Assembly (NCBI RefSeq): GCF_024346715.1
Contig: NZ_AP024852.1
Span: 1,302,001-1,366,000, forward strand
Length of the DNA: 64,000 nucleotides
Origin: Photobacterium swingsii
GTDB taxonomy: Bacteria > Pseudomonadota > Gammaproteobacteria > Enterobacterales > Vibrionaceae
Direction of reading: 5' to 3'
The notes beneath the pieces are model-generated. The model was given only the letters and a program-made list of their open reading frames with translations, did not search any database and was not told the DNA's origin. A program made the position numbers and the translations under genes. Positions 34,379-43,658 of the stretch are shown piece by piece (position 1 is the first letter of the stretch; every line of letters starts with the position of its first letter).

Positions 34379-35764
34379 ATGCTGAAAAAAGTCGCAACGG
34401 TATTGTTATCTTTGACATTAGCAGCCTGCGCTAACTTATCTGCTCAAGGATTGTTTAGTCATTACAGCGCAGCGATGAGCCCAAGTCATACAGCTTTAGA
34501 GCAGGGGCGATATGAAGCCGCGATTGAATCATTGCCAGTTGCGCCTGCTGGTCCAATTCTTGATGGCATGGAGCAAGGTCGAACGCGTTTCGTTGCTCAA
34601 CAGTTTCCTTCCAGTTTTTCTGCTTTTCAGGGCACTGATGCTGCCGTGAAAGAGCAACAAAGCAAAGCCATTATCCAAGTATCTGAAGGTTTTAATCAGG
34701 CGGGTGCGATATTAACGAATGATAATATGATCACCTACCAACCGACTGACTATGAGTTGGGTTTTTTGCATCTTTACCTTGCGCTTAATTATGTACAGCA
34801 GCGCAAATTAGAAGGTGCCTTGGTTGAAGTGCGTCGCGCAAATATGGTGCAAGAAGCTGCACGAAAAATTCGTGAAAAGGAACTTGCGAGTGCGGAAAAA
34901 GCGGTTAAACAAAAAGGTATTAGCGATAACATTGGTGCGGTCTTAGCTCGTTACCCTGATGCGGGTACCACGTTAAGTGCGGTACAAAATGGTTATTTAT
35001 TTTTCTTATCAGGTGTGCTGTACGAAGCAGATGGCGATTTGAATGGCGCATATATCGACTTCAAACGTGCGCTAGCTGTGGCACCGGATAATCTTTACGT
35101 TGCTCAAACAGTATTACGTTTAGCAACGCGCCTGCAAATGCGAGATGATTTACAAACGTTAGAAGCGCGTTATGGTAAATATCAGCGACCAGCTGCTAAT
35201 GAAGGCCGTGTAATTATTTTTGATGAGCAAGGGGTTGTTGCTGCGCGTGATAACTGGCGACTACCACTTTACCTCCATGACAGCCGTGGGCAAGGTGCGA
35301 TCTATAACCTAGCATTGCCATATTATCGTAACGTGACACTACCGAGGTTATCACCACTAAAATTAGGTAATAAGCCCTTGAATAGTGAACAAGTTGCTAA
35401 TGTTAATAGTATGGCGCAACAGAGCTTATCGGAAGGTTTGCCCGCTATTGTTATTCGCCAAGCCTTGCGCGTAGTGGCAAAAGACGAAGTCAGACGTACA
35501 GCGGCCCAAAATGGCGATGATGTTGGCAATGTACTTGCCAATATTTTTAATACGCTGACAGAGCAACCTGATACACGTAGCTGGCAGACTTTGCCCGCTG
35601 CAATCAATATTTATCAAGACGATGTCAAAGCAGGAACGCAGACGTTAAGTTGGAATGGGCAACAGTTGGATGTTGAAGTGAAAGCAGGACGCACAACCAT
35701 GGTTTGGGTGTCACGCCAAGGCAATCAAGTCAGCTGGTGGTCAGTATTACTAGGAGCGAATTAA
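34379..35764 (+). CDS. COG3014-family lipoprotein with TPR-like repeats
   Basis: 461 residues. Signal peptide with lipobox LTLAAC, acylated Cys17. The middle (about 115-260) is helical and looks like tetratricopeptide repeats (LHLYLALNYVQQRKLEGALVEV; GDLNGAYIDFKRALAVAPDN). The C-terminal part is beta-rich. Function is not established; its overlap with ycfL and closeness to lpoB suggest a role in peptidoglycan synthesis or envelope assembly. The ribosome binding site is weak. The TAA stop overlaps the ycfL ATG by one base, so the two are translationally coupled. Confidence 0.8.
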   Translation: MLKKVATVLLSLTLAACANLSAQGLFSHYSAAMSPSHTALEQGRYEAAIESLPVAPAGPILDGMEQGRTRFVAQQFPSSFSAFQGTDAAVKEQQSKAIIQVSEGFNQAGAILTNDNMITYQPTDYELGFLHLYLALNYVQQRKLEGALVEVRRANMVQEAARKIREKELASAEKAVKQKGISDNIGAVLARYPDAGTTLSAVQNGYLFFLSGVLYEADGDLNGAYIDFKRALAVAPDNLYVAQTVLRLATRLQMRDDLQTLEARYGKYQRPAANEGRVIIFDEQGVVAARDNWRLPLYLHDSRGQGAIYNLALPYYRNVTLPRLSPLKLGNKPLNSEQVANVNSMAQQSLSEGLPAIVIRQALRVVAKDEVRRTAAQNGDDVGNVLANIFNTLTEQPDTRSWQTLPAAINIYQDDVKAGTQTLSWNGQQLDVEVKAGRTTMVWVSRQGNQVSWWSVLLGAN

Positions 35765-36150
35765 TGAGAGCACTATCCATATTGTTATTTGCCGTGATGC
35801 TGTCGGCGTGTGCGCCACGGACATCCGGTATAAGCATAGAAAGCAGTAATCAAAATGTAGTGATTGGTAATTCATCGTTAGCAAGTAAATTGACGATAGA
35901 AAAAGCCATGATCACTAACGTTAATGGGCTGATGAAGGCCGCTGTGCCTGTGACCAGCCAATCAGAGAAAGATCTCCAACTTCAGTATCGTATCTATTGG
36001 TATGACGCACAAGGTCTTGAGCTTGAGGGCAGTGATGCACCTTGGCGCCAATTTGTGATTCATGGAAAAGACTCGATGACACTCCAAGCGGTAGCAACGA
36101 ATGCTAACGCAAAGCAGTACCGAATTTATATTCGCCGCGCTAATTATTAA
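35764..36150 (+). CDS. ycfL: YcfL-family lipoprotein
   Basis: 128 residues. Lipobox VMLSAC gives Cys16. The rest is a single small beta-rich domain (DUF1425 family). The start at 35764 is fixed by the signal peptide (MRALSILLF), the AGGAG before it and the one-base overlap with the upstream stop; the longer in-frame start at 35704 runs inside the previous gene. In E. coli ycfL lies directly upstream of lpoB, as here. The function is unknown. Confidence 0.87.
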   Translation: MRALSILLFAVMLSACAPRTSGISIESSNQNVVIGNSSLASKLTIEKAMITNVNGLMKAAVPVTSQSEKDLQLQYRIYWYDAQGLELEGSDAPWRQFVIHGKDSMTLQAVATNANAKQYRIYIRRANY

Positions 36151-36173
36151 TTGATTATTTAAAAGGTAAGAAA

Positions 36174-36767
36174 ATGAAAAAAGGCCTAATCGCTGTACTA
36201 AGTTTAGCTATGTTACTTGGTGGCTGTGCTCAGAAAGTTAGCTACGGTGACGCTCAAGAAGCTGAAACAACCACGATCGAATTTGGTTCGACTGACTTGC
36301 AGAAAATTGCGGTAGAAATGACAGATAGCATGCTAGCGTCTGGTTCTGTTGCTTACATTACTGCAAACGGCAAGCGTCCTATTATTGTGGTTGATAGCGT
36401 TAAGAATAAAACCAGCGAGCACATTGATACTGAGTCTGTCACGGATTCAATCAGCACGCGTCTACTTAACTCTGGTAAGTTCCGTTTTGTTGACATGACA
36501 CGTGTAGAAGCCGTGCGTAAACAACTTAACTTCCAAAATAACGATGAGCTTGTAAACCAAAGCACTGCGATTCAATTCGGCCAAATGGTTGGTGCGCAAT
36601 ACATGCTTTACGGCAACCTAGCGAGCATCGTTAAGCAAAATGGTAGTGATAAAGACGTTTACTACAAAATGACTATGCGTTTGATGGATCTTAAAACAGG
36701 CCTGATCGAGTGGGCGGATGAGACTGAAATCCGTAAACAAGAAGCGAAGTCACTATTTGGCATGTAA
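36174..36767 (+). CDS. lpoB: Penicillin-binding protein activator LpoB
   Basis: 197 residues. Lipobox MLLGGC, acylated Cys18; outer-membrane lipoprotein. The globular domain (about 55-197) follows E. coli LpoB, which reaches through the peptidoglycan to activate PBP1b, but the linker after the lipid anchor is short. Landmarks: RPIIVVDSVKNKTSEHIDT, QFGQMVGAQYMLYGNL and GLIEWADETEIRK. Its place after ycfL supports the call. A terminator ends this lipoprotein operon. Confidence 0.92.
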   Translation: MKKGLIAVLSLAMLLGGCAQKVSYGDAQEAETTTIEFGSTDLQKIAVEMTDSMLASGSVAYITANGKRPIIVVDSVKNKTSEHIDTESVTDSISTRLLNSGKFRFVDMTRVEAVRKQLNFQNNDELVNQSTAIQFGQMVGAQYMLYGNLASIVKQNGSDKDVYYKMTMRLMDLKTGLIEWADETEIRKQEAKSLFGM

Positions 36768-36791
36768 TAGCAATTAGTCACTGATTCAACA

Positions 36792-36828
36792 AATAGCGCC
36801 AATGAGTTTTCGTTGGCGTTATTTTTTT
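36792..36828 (+). terminator. Terminator after lpoB
   Basis: CGCCAA / TTGGCG core with flanking AATAG/TTATT pairing, followed by seven T residues. Confidence 0.8.
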
Positions 36829-36836
36829 GCCAAAAA

Positions 36837-36850
36837 AGTACGATCGTGCT
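36837..36850. promoter_or_regulatory. Palindromic operator 1, upstream of the hypothetical-tetR operon
   Basis: AGTACGATCGTGCT, a near-perfect 14-base palindrome in an A-rich frame. The reverse complement differs by a single base from the sequence at 37882-37895. It is probably the TetR autoregulatory site. Confidence 0.72.
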
Positions 36851-36893
36851 AAAAAGAGGTGTTGAGTGATTGTATTTGATTCAGGAGTGGCTA

Positions 36894-37208
36894 ATGAGAA
36901 GCGATAGTGCAGATCCAGCTTATGAAACATTAGAAATTAGCACGCCTTTGGATTACACCACAGATATGTACAAAGTGTATTTTGAGGTTAGGGATCATGA
37001 TGGAAAGGCTTACGCGATCATTGCTGCATTTGTGGGTGATGATAGGGTAGATACAATTACTCGCCTAGCGCATGGTTATGAAGTTCCCTTACCTATTCAG
37101 TGTATACCGGATATAGTCCGAATGTTGGCGGAGCATAATATTGCGGTATATCAGGTGATACGTTATGCCAAGTTAAACCAGTCATGGCCATCACCAGACA
37201 GCCACTAG
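36894..37208 (+). CDS. Hypothetical protein, 104 residues
   Basis: Not recognised. Soluble, acidic N-terminus (MRSDSADPAYETLE), with a beta-rich centre (DMYKVYFEVRDHDGKAYAIIAAFVGD) and no signal peptide, membrane segment or cysteine pair. The start at 36894 is chosen because AGGAG lies six bases before it; the in-frame TTG at 36870 has none. It is followed after ten bases by the TetR-type gene and preceded by the shared palindrome, so it is probably in the tetR operon and repressed by it. Confidence 0.7.
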   Translation: MRSDSADPAYETLEISTPLDYTTDMYKVYFEVRDHDGKAYAIIAAFVGDDRVDTITRLAHGYEVPLPIQCIPDIVRMLAEHNIAVYQVIRYAKLNQSWPSPDSH

Positions 37209-37218
37209 AGTTAAGAAC

Positions 37219-37815
37219 ATGAGTAAGAAGAAAGCCACTCGAGAGCATATTCTAGCAACGGCCTTTGACGTTGCTAGCACGACAGGGTTAGACAGTTTAA
37301 CGATAGGGAAACTGGCGACGGATGTCGGTATGTCTAAAAGCGGGCTATTTTCTCATTTTCAGTCGAAAGAAAACTTACAGGTCGCTGTTGTCGAATATAC
37401 AGGTCAGCTGTTTATTGAGCGGGTGATCCAACCTGCACGAATAGCACAGACTGAGAATGTTGAGCACAAGTTACGTTTACTGTTTAAACATTGGCTTGCT
37501 TGGAATCGTTCATTCCAAGGCAGTTGTATGTTCATCGATGCGTGGAAAGATAAAGCCGATGAGGCTGATTGCGTTTTACAGGCCGCTTTACAAGGAATGA
37601 CGCGTCGTTGGCTGGATTATTTGGTACACCAAATCGAGAAAGGTAAAGCGAGCGGGGAGTTTCATGTAAGCATTGATAGCTGGCAGGAAGTTTATCGCTT
37701 ATATGGTATCTATTTGAGTAGCCATTTATTCCAATCTTTAGCATTAGAAACCCACGACCATCAGCGTTTTTGGTTGGGGATTGATAGCTTGTTTAGTGAA
37801 TGGCGACAATCATAA
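37219..37815 (+). CDS. TetR-family transcriptional regulator
   Basis: 198 residues. An N-terminal helix-turn-helix (DSLTIGKLATDVGMSKSGLF and HFQSKENLQ, residues ~24-52) is followed by an all-helical ligand domain. The ligand domain has no family I can name. It is encoded between a small hypothetical gene and an alpha/beta hydrolase gene, and the same palindrome stands before both transcription units, so it probably represses both. The ligand is unknown; a lipid or ester substrate of the hydrolase is a guess. Confidence 0.88.
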   Translation: MSKKKATREHILATAFDVASTTGLDSLTIGKLATDVGMSKSGLFSHFQSKENLQVAVVEYTGQLFIERVIQPARIAQTENVEHKLRLLFKHWLAWNRSFQGSCMFIDAWKDKADEADCVLQAALQGMTRRWLDYLVHQIEKGKASGEFHVSIDSWQEVYRLYGIYLSSHLFQSLALETHDHQRFWLGIDSLFSEWRQS

Positions 37816-37869
37816 TAACTAAGGTGTAGATAGCGGCGATGAATCATCGCTGTGGCTATGCCTTAAATT

Positions 37870-37897
37870 TTAACAACAAAAAGCACGGTCGTACTAT
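37870..37897 (+). promoter_or_regulatory. Promoter of the hydrolase gene
   Basis: -35 TTAACA (37870-37875) and -10 TACTAT (37892-37897), 16-base spacer. The palindromic operator overlaps the spacer and -10, as expected for a repressor site. Confidence 0.6.
37882..37895. promoter_or_regulatory. Palindromic operator 2, at the hydrolase promoter
   Basis: AGCACGGTCGTACT. On the minus strand it reads AGTACGACCGTGCT, one base from operator 1 at 36837-36850. It overlaps the -10 element. Confidence 0.72.
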
Positions 37898-37959
37898 TTT
37901 GATGTTTAGTGAATAACACAACGTTAGTGAGGGCCGTCGCGCTTAGGAGAAAGGTTAGG

Positions 37960-38808
37960 ATGAGCAGTAAAATTTATTTTAAGCAAGGCAAAAGCGTGAA
38001 CATACGTCGTCGTTTAATCAATATGGCATCACGCTTTCACCATCGTGTGGCTCCTGCGCATGCTAAGCAATTTGCCAAGAAATTACTGCTAACCCCAGTG
38101 CGCTCATCGCGATCTGTCGTTGAACCTGACGGTTTAGAGCGTCAAGTTGTGATGACCAAAGAAGGTAAAATCATGACTTACCGTCTAGGTAGTGGACCCA
38201 CTTGGGTGTTGGGGCACGGTTGGTCCGGTGCATCCAGTCAGTTTTACCCTTTGATGGAACACATTGCAGCGGCGGGTTATACCGCGCTGGCTTTTGATAA
38301 TCCTGCGCATGGCGAAAGTGAAGGGCGCTTTGGGCATATTCCGGCATTTGTAGCGGCGTTGGATGGTGTTTTGGAGCAACAATCTTCAATAGCGGGCGTT
38401 GTCGCACATAGTATGGGGGGCGCTATGGTATTAGAAAGCCGTCACCAATGTTTAGAAGGTAAACCAGTGTTGCTGGTGGCGCCTGTACTGGATTATGTCG
38501 ATAACCTGCTGACAACGGTTGAACGCTCAGGCTTTTCAATGAAATTATTCCAAGAAGTGATCGATGAAATTGCGACAAACTATCAATATGAATTAGAAAG
38601 TATTAACCCCCAGCAGCGTTTAGCATCAGCGAACACTCGGACTGTGATCGTACACGATAAAGCCGATAAGTTTGCCTCTTTTGCAGCATCTCAGCAGGCG
38701 GGGGAATTATCGCATGTTACCTTGATTGCAACTGAAGGGCTTGGGCATGGGCGTATTCTTAAAAGTGAGCAACTACGTCAAGGTTTTGATTTATTAGCCC
38801 AAGCTTAA
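37960..38808 (+). CDS. Alpha/beta-hydrolase family protein
   Basis: 282 residues. Oxyanion-hole segment GHGWSGAS, nucleophile elbow AHSMGGA, candidate acid in VHDKADKF and candidate base His in EGLGHGRIL, in the normal order. The substrate is unknown; esterase or lipase is most likely. The basic N-terminal 60 residues (many Arg, Lys, His) are not part of the fold and may contact membranes. The start at 37960 is uncertain: AAAGG is upstream, but an in-frame GTG at 37909 is possible. Probable target of the neighbouring TetR protein. Confidence 0.82.
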   Translation: MSSKIYFKQGKSVNIRRRLINMASRFHHRVAPAHAKQFAKKLLLTPVRSSRSVVEPDGLERQVVMTKEGKIMTYRLGSGPTWVLGHGWSGASSQFYPLMEHIAAAGYTALAFDNPAHGESEGRFGHIPAFVAALDGVLEQQSSIAGVVAHSMGGAMVLESRHQCLEGKPVLLVAPVLDYVDNLLTTVERSGFSMKLFQEVIDEIATNYQYELESINPQQRLASANTRTVIVHDKADKFASFAASQQAGELSHVTLIATEGLGHGRILKSEQLRQGFDLLAQA

Positions 38809-38851
38809 AGTGCAAGCTATTGGGTTTAAGTACAAATAGGTTGAAGAAGAC

Positions 38852-39691
38852 ATGGTAACAGAGGTCGGGGAGTTGATTTTCAATCCAACGCTCAAAGCAA
38901 TGATTGAGTCACGGCTCAATCAGCCGATTATTAACGCTGTTCCTTTACAAGGAGGTTTGAGTAATCGTTGTTGGCGAGTCGACTTTGGTTCTTTTTCCGC
39001 TGTGTGGCGCCCTGTTGCTGAGGCATCAGAGGCGTTTGCTGTTTCACGGCTTCATGAAGCCAATGTGTTAAGACAATTAAAGCCGCAGGCATTTTCGCCC
39101 AATGTATTGCTACTTAGTGATGAAGGGCTACTTGTGGAGTGGCTTGAAGGGGAGGTCTATGGTGCACAATGTACGCTTGGCACTATCATGGCATTACAAA
39201 CTCGTATTCATCAATGCCCCCCACCTTTACATGCATTGGATGTTCATAAAAAAGCGCAGCAATATTGGAATGCGATAAACCCAGATGATAAGTCAGTTAA
39301 TCTAGATCGTCTTTTTCAGCGATTCCAGCAGACGCCACTGCCTTATGCTTTTCCTCTTACATGCTGTCATTTTGATTTAGGGTATTACAATGTAATTCGC
39401 TGTGACGGGCAGATAGATGCGGTTATCGATTGGGAGTATGCCGCAGCAGGTGATCCGTCCTTGGATTTGGCGATGACGATTCAAGCGAATGGCTATGCGT
39501 TAGAAGAGGCGGTTACTGCATACTGCCTTGCGAGTGGAGAAAGCAATACTCAACGCTGGCAAGAGGCTGTGACTGAGTGGCAACCGTGGTGTGATTATTT
39601 AGCAATGCTATGGTACTTTGCTGGAGCGCATGTGTGGCAAGATGAGAGTTATCGCGTGCAAGCTAAACGTTTGTTAAATCAATTACTTTGA
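38852..39691 (+). CDS. thiK: Thiamine kinase / aminoglycoside phosphotransferase-fold protein
   Basis: 279 residues. APH-type kinase fold: GGLSNRCWRVDFG (nucleotide loop), Brenner-type catalytic CCHFDLGYYNVI (H-x-D-x4-N), and IDWEYAAAGDPSLDLA (metal-binding Asp). E. coli ThiK phosphorylates thiamine; the gene order (lpoB, then thiK, then ycfP and ndh) supports the same identity, although related choline-kinase-like proteins exist. GAAGAAG lies before the ATG. It may be co-transcribed with the hydrolase 43 bases upstream. Confidence 0.83.
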   Translation: MVTEVGELIFNPTLKAMIESRLNQPIINAVPLQGGLSNRCWRVDFGSFSAVWRPVAEASEAFAVSRLHEANVLRQLKPQAFSPNVLLLSDEGLLVEWLEGEVYGAQCTLGTIMALQTRIHQCPPPLHALDVHKKAQQYWNAINPDDKSVNLDRLFQRFQQTPLPYAFPLTCCHFDLGYYNVIRCDGQIDAVIDWEYAAAGDPSLDLAMTIQANGYALEEAVTAYCLASGESNTQRWQEAVTEWQPWCDYLAMLWYFAGAHVWQDESYRVQAKRLLNQLL

Positions 39692-39849
39692 TGAAAACAG
39701 ACAAATGTCGTTATAGTTATAATGGTTGAAGTTACACGGAATGTAATTTCTCTTCGTTGTAACGGTCTATATTGATCGTTAAAGGCACTAAATACGTATC
39801 CAGTCGTGCCACTTGAATTGGCTGACTCCAAGGATTAGTGAGGTTAGTA

Positions 39850-40731
39850 TTGAAGTCTCTTTTCTTAACGTTATCTCGTCGTTCTTCGTTGCAGTATTGC
39901 TTTCTTAGGGTAAGTGTCGCTTTTGTGGCACTGCTGCTAACGGGATGTGTGCTTAGGCTCGGCTACAACACGCTTGGGTTTTGGATCCCTTACTATGTTT
40001 CTGATTATGTTAGCTTGGACTCCGCACAAGAGCGTGAGTTTGAGCGTAATCTCGATCAGGCATTGGAGGTGCACCGCCAAAAAGAGTTACCTAAAATACA
40101 TCGGTTAATATCCGATTTACAAGAAGACCTAGAGAAGCCACTGACCTTCCATCAAATCAGCGATTATCACTTTAAATTTACTGCAGTAGGGCAAGAGTCT
40201 TCGACGATTTTTATACCGACTTTTTCAGCAATGCTGAAATCTTTGAATGCTGAGCAGCGAACACAGTTCAATCAAAAAATTGCTGATGATATTGAGAAGA
40301 TTCGTCAGGAACGGGCAGTCTTAACGACAAAGCAGAAGATCATCAAACGCAGCAAAGGATTACAAAAAACGGCGAAAGAATGGCTGGGGACGCTAACCAA
40401 CAAACAGCGAAATTTGCTCACTGAGCTGGCGGGCTATCAGGTTGAGATGGAGCCAACATTTTTCTCTATTCGTGAAAACTTCTTATCAGATTGGAAAGCA
40501 CTTATGGCTGAACCACAGTCAGACGTATTTCAACAGCAATTAAAGGTGACGGTGCATCAATTATTAGCCTTTGAAAACCCAAATGCAGAAAAAGAGCTGA
40601 TTTTCTATTTGAATAGGCGCTTTGATGTCATGCGGCGGTTAAACCATAGTTTGAGCAATAAGCAGCGTGACCATTTACAAGCTTTGCTAACAGACTTACG
40701 AAAAGATATCGCATTACTTATTCATGAGTAA
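39850..40731 (+). CDS. DUF6279-like lipoprotein
   Basis: 293 residues from the TTG at 39850 (GAGG lies six bases upstream); a GTG at 39838 is the alternative start. Signal peptide with a long n-region and lipobox LLLTGC (Cys33 from the TTG). The mature part is highly helical and charged, resembling uncharacterised proteobacterial lipoproteins of the DUF6279 type. Function unknown. In E. coli nagZ occupies the slot between thiK and ycfP; here this gene is found instead. Confidence 0.72.
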   Translation: MKSLFLTLSRRSSLQYCFLRVSVAFVALLLTGCVLRLGYNTLGFWIPYYVSDYVSLDSAQEREFERNLDQALEVHRQKELPKIHRLISDLQEDLEKPLTFHQISDYHFKFTAVGQESSTIFIPTFSAMLKSLNAEQRTQFNQKIADDIEKIRQERAVLTTKQKIIKRSKGLQKTAKEWLGTLTNKQRNLLTELAGYQVEMEPTFFSIRENFLSDWKALMAEPQSDVFQQQLKVTVHQLLAFENPNAEKELIFYLNRRFDVMRRLNHSLSNKQRDHLQALLTDLRKDIALLIHE

Positions 40732-40981
40732 TGCAGTTTGCGTACTTAGAAAACAAGCGGCATAGTGAGTTAATAGAATAAATCGCTACAAAGACAGTCG
40801 TGTAGTGGGTAAAGCGCTACATTATTGCATTGGGCGCATGAAAAATGAGCGTGTATCTGTGATGTGACTAGAACTGTGGAGTATTCCTCGGTTTTGCATA
40901 CAAATCCCGACAATTGACTTTTAAACCCTACGAAACGTGTTAGATTAATTTTGCAAGATATATAAACCGAGGGAGAAAAGG

Positions 40982-41524
40982 ATGATCATTTATCTGCATG
41001 GCTTTGATTCAACAAGCCCAGGTAACCACGAGAAGGTTTTACAACTACAGTTTATCGATCCCGATGTACGGTTTGTTAACTACAGTACGCGCCATCCTAA
41101 ACACGATATGCAACACTTACTCAAAGAAGTGCATAAGTTGATTGACGAGTCGAGTGATAAAGCCCCAATCATTTGTGGGGTTGGTTTGGGGGGATTTTGG
41201 TCTGAGAGGATCGGTTTTTTATGCGGTATTAAACAGGTCATTTTTAACCCGAACTTACGTCCAGAATTGAACATGGAAGGTAGAATCGACCGACCTGAAG
41301 AGTATTTAGACATAGCGACTAAATGTGTTGCTGAATTTAGAGAAAAAAATGCAGGTAATTGCCTGTGCATACTTTCAACTCAGGACGAAGTATTAGATAA
41401 TCGTCACACAAGTGATGCTCTGGGTGATTACTACAAAATCATCTGGGATGAGACACAAACTCATAAATTTAAAAAATTATCTCAGCATCTACAAACTATA
41501 AAAGCGTTTAAAGAAACAATCTAA
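40982..41524 (+). CDS. ycfP: YcfP/YqiA-like alpha/beta-hydrolase fold protein
   Basis: 180 residues, the same as E. coli YcfP, and very closely similar ([58 protein letters not shown]). The nucleophile elbow reads CGVGLGG, without the serine of active esterases; E. coli YcfP shares this, so catalysis is doubtful. Function unknown. GGGAGAAAAGG precedes the ATG. A weak inverted repeat (AAGGAC/GTCCTT, 41541-41565) after the gene may end transcription before ndh. Confidence 0.9.
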   Translation: MIIYLHGFDSTSPGNHEKVLQLQFIDPDVRFVNYSTRHPKHDMQHLLKEVHKLIDESSDKAPIICGVGLGGFWSERIGFLCGIKQVIFNPNLRPELNMEGRIDRPEEYLDIATKCVAEFREKNAGNCLCILSTQDEVLDNRHTSDALGDYYKIIWDETQTHKFKKLSQHLQTIKAFKETI

Positions 41525-41690
41525 GCCTCCTACGCCCTTGAAGGACTGACCAGAAATCGGTCCTTCTATCTATTTGCCCTCTGAAATCGTGAGGTTTCAT
41601 GGTCAGTTTGTCTTAGTGTTTACTGTTGTCAGCCAGAGCTAAGTCGAGCTATTCAAGACAAGAATTCGATAAATCAAAGAGGAAGTAATC

Positions 41691-42980
41691 GTGACACGAA
41701 TTATCGTTGTTGGCGGTGGTGCCGGTGGGCTTGAGCTTGCTACAAAATTGGGCCGTACATTAGGCCGTAAAGGTCGTGCAGAAGTTACGCTTGTTGATCG
41801 TAAAGCAAGCCACTTATGGAAGCCGCTTTTACATGAAGTCGCAACAGGTTCGATGGACGCCGGTGTAGATGCACTTAGCTATCGTGCACATGCTAAAAAC
41901 CATCACTTCGACTTCCAAATGGGAAGCCTGCAAGAGATTAATCGTGATGAAAAAACGATTACTTTATCTGAATTGCACAATGAGCAGGGTGAACTGTTAA
42001 TGCCTAAGCGTGAGCTTGCGTATGACATCCTTGTTATGGCAATCGGCTCAACGTCTAATGACTTCAATACTCAAGGTGTACGCGATAATTGTATTTTCCT
42101 TGATAGCCCAGAACAGGCGCACCGTTTCCGCACAGAGATGAACGATCAGTTCTTGAAGCTTCATGCTAATAAAGAACAAAAGACCGTTGATATTGCGATT
42201 GTTGGTGCCGGTGCGACAGGCGTAGAGCTTTCAGCTGAGTTACACAATGCTGTGAAAGAACTACAAAACTATGGTTTTGGCGATCTCGATAGTTCACGCT
42301 TGAACGTAAACCTTGTTGAAGCAGGTGAACGTATTCTACCTGCATTACCTCCTCGTATTTCATCCGCTGCACACAGCGAGTTAACCAAACTTGGTGTGAA
42401 TGTGCGTACTGCGACCATGGTAACCAAGGCGGATGAGTCGGGTTTAACCACCAAAGACGGTGAGCACATTCCTGCACAAATCATGGTTTGGGCGGCGGGT
42501 ATTAAAGCGCCTGACTTCATGAAAGACATTGCGGGTCTAGAAACGAACCGAATTAACCAGTTGGTTGTTAAGCCTACACTGCAAACAACGCGTGATGATG
42601 ACATTTACGCAATTGGTGATTTAGCGTCTTGTGAACAAGCTGATGGCAGCTTTGTGCCACCGCGTGCACAAGCTGCTCACCAAATGGCGAGTCGTTGTTT
42701 CTCGAATATCGTTGCAAAGATCACTGATCGTGAACAAAAACCTTATGTCTACAGTGACCATGGTTCACTTGTTTCACTTAGCCGTTTCTCGACTGTGGGT
42801 AGCCTAATGGGTAACCTAACAAAAGGGTCAATGATGGTTGAAGGCCGTATTGCTCGTGTTGTATATATTTCGCTATACCGCATGCACCAGGTTGCCTTAC
42901 ATGGTGTGATTAAGACTGGCTTGATGATGTTAGTTGGTCGAATCAACCGAGTACTTCGTCCTAACCTGAAACTTCACTAA
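41691..42980 (+). CDS. ndh: Type II NADH dehydrogenase
   Basis: 429 residues; single-subunit non-proton-pumping NADH:quinone oxidoreductase at the inner membrane. FAD-binding [13 protein letters not shown] at the N-terminus, NADH-binding [14 protein letters not shown] near 165-180, AIGDLA FAD motif, and a C-terminal amphipathic membrane-binding region ([19 protein letters not shown]). The start is GTG, preceded by AGAGGAAG. E. coli ndh follows ycfP in the same order. Confidence 0.95.
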   Translation: MTRIIVVGGGAGGLELATKLGRTLGRKGRAEVTLVDRKASHLWKPLLHEVATGSMDAGVDALSYRAHAKNHHFDFQMGSLQEINRDEKTITLSELHNEQGELLMPKRELAYDILVMAIGSTSNDFNTQGVRDNCIFLDSPEQAHRFRTEMNDQFLKLHANKEQKTVDIAIVGAGATGVELSAELHNAVKELQNYGFGDLDSSRLNVNLVEAGERILPALPPRISSAAHSELTKLGVNVRTATMVTKADESGLTTKDGEHIPAQIMVWAAGIKAPDFMKDIAGLETNRINQLVVKPTLQTTRDDDIYAIGDLASCEQADGSFVPPRAQAAHQMASRCFSNIVAKITDREQKPYVYSDHGSLVSLSRFSTVGSLMGNLTKGSMMVEGRIARVVYISLYRMHQVALHGVIKTGLMMLVGRINRVLRPNLKLH

Positions 42981-43005
42981 GGTTAGCCTGAATCAACCGG
43001 GTAAT

Positions 43006-43036
43006 AAAAAACCGCCGTGATTAAGGCGGTTTTTTT
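43006..43036. terminator. Bidirectional terminator between ndh and the FKBP gene
   Basis: AAACCGCC / GGCGGTTT stem with an eight-base loop and A/T tracts on both sides. Confidence 0.9.
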
Positions 43037-43057
43037 ATGTCGGTAGTTTATTAGCTA

Positions 43058-43531
43058 TTAATTAATTTTGATGAGTTCGACATCAAAAATTAATACAGAG
43101 CCCGGTGGAATACTACCAATCGCACGGTTGCCATAAGCCAGATTGGCCGGAATAAAGAAGCGTGTTTTTTCACCTTCAACCATGAGTTGAACACCTTCTG
43201 TCCAGCCAGCGATCACTTGGTTTAAACCAAAATCAATTGGCTGACCGCGATCAACTGAACTATCAAATACTGAACCATCTAAAAGCGTACCGTGGTAATG
43301 CACAGTGACTTTATCTGATGCTTTCGGATGGACAGTACCTGTGCCAGCTTGCAGTACTTGATATTGCAGGCCAGAGGCTGTGGTATGTACATCTTCATTT
43401 TGTTGGTTTTCTGACAAAAAGACTTCGCCTGCTTGGATATTTTCTGCTGCTGCTTTTTTATTGCTCTGAGAGCGATACATGAAAAAAATCACAAAACCAA
43501 TAATGGCAATCGTTACGATAATCTTGAACAC
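43058..43531 (-). CDS. FKBP-type peptidyl-prolyl isomerase, membrane-anchored
   Basis: 157 residues. An N-terminal hydrophobic segment (residues 4-19) is followed by a short linker and one complete FKBP domain (SGLQYQVLQAGTG, VTVHYHGTLLDGSVFDSS, PANLAYG, GSVLIFDVELIKI). This points to an inner-membrane-tethered periplasmic isomerase, like a short Mip/FklB relative. The start is GTG with AAGGA six bases upstream. A single gene. Confidence 0.88.
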   Translation of the reverse strand: MFKIIVTIAIIGFVIFFMYRSQSNKKAAAENIQAGEVFLSENQQNEDVHTTASGLQYQVLQAGTGTVHPKASDKVTVHYHGTLLDGSVFDSSVDRGQPIDFGLNQVIAGWTEGVQLMVEGEKTRFFIPANLAYGNRAIGSIPPGSVLIFDVELIKIN

Positions 43532-43658
43532 AAGACGTCCTTTAAGTGTTTGAATGGAAATTATAATACGCGAGTTAAGTTATACCTATTTAGGCTCAGT
43601 GCTAAGCACTTTCTGCATATTGCCTCGTTTAGCTTATAAATATAATGGGTACGTCGCT

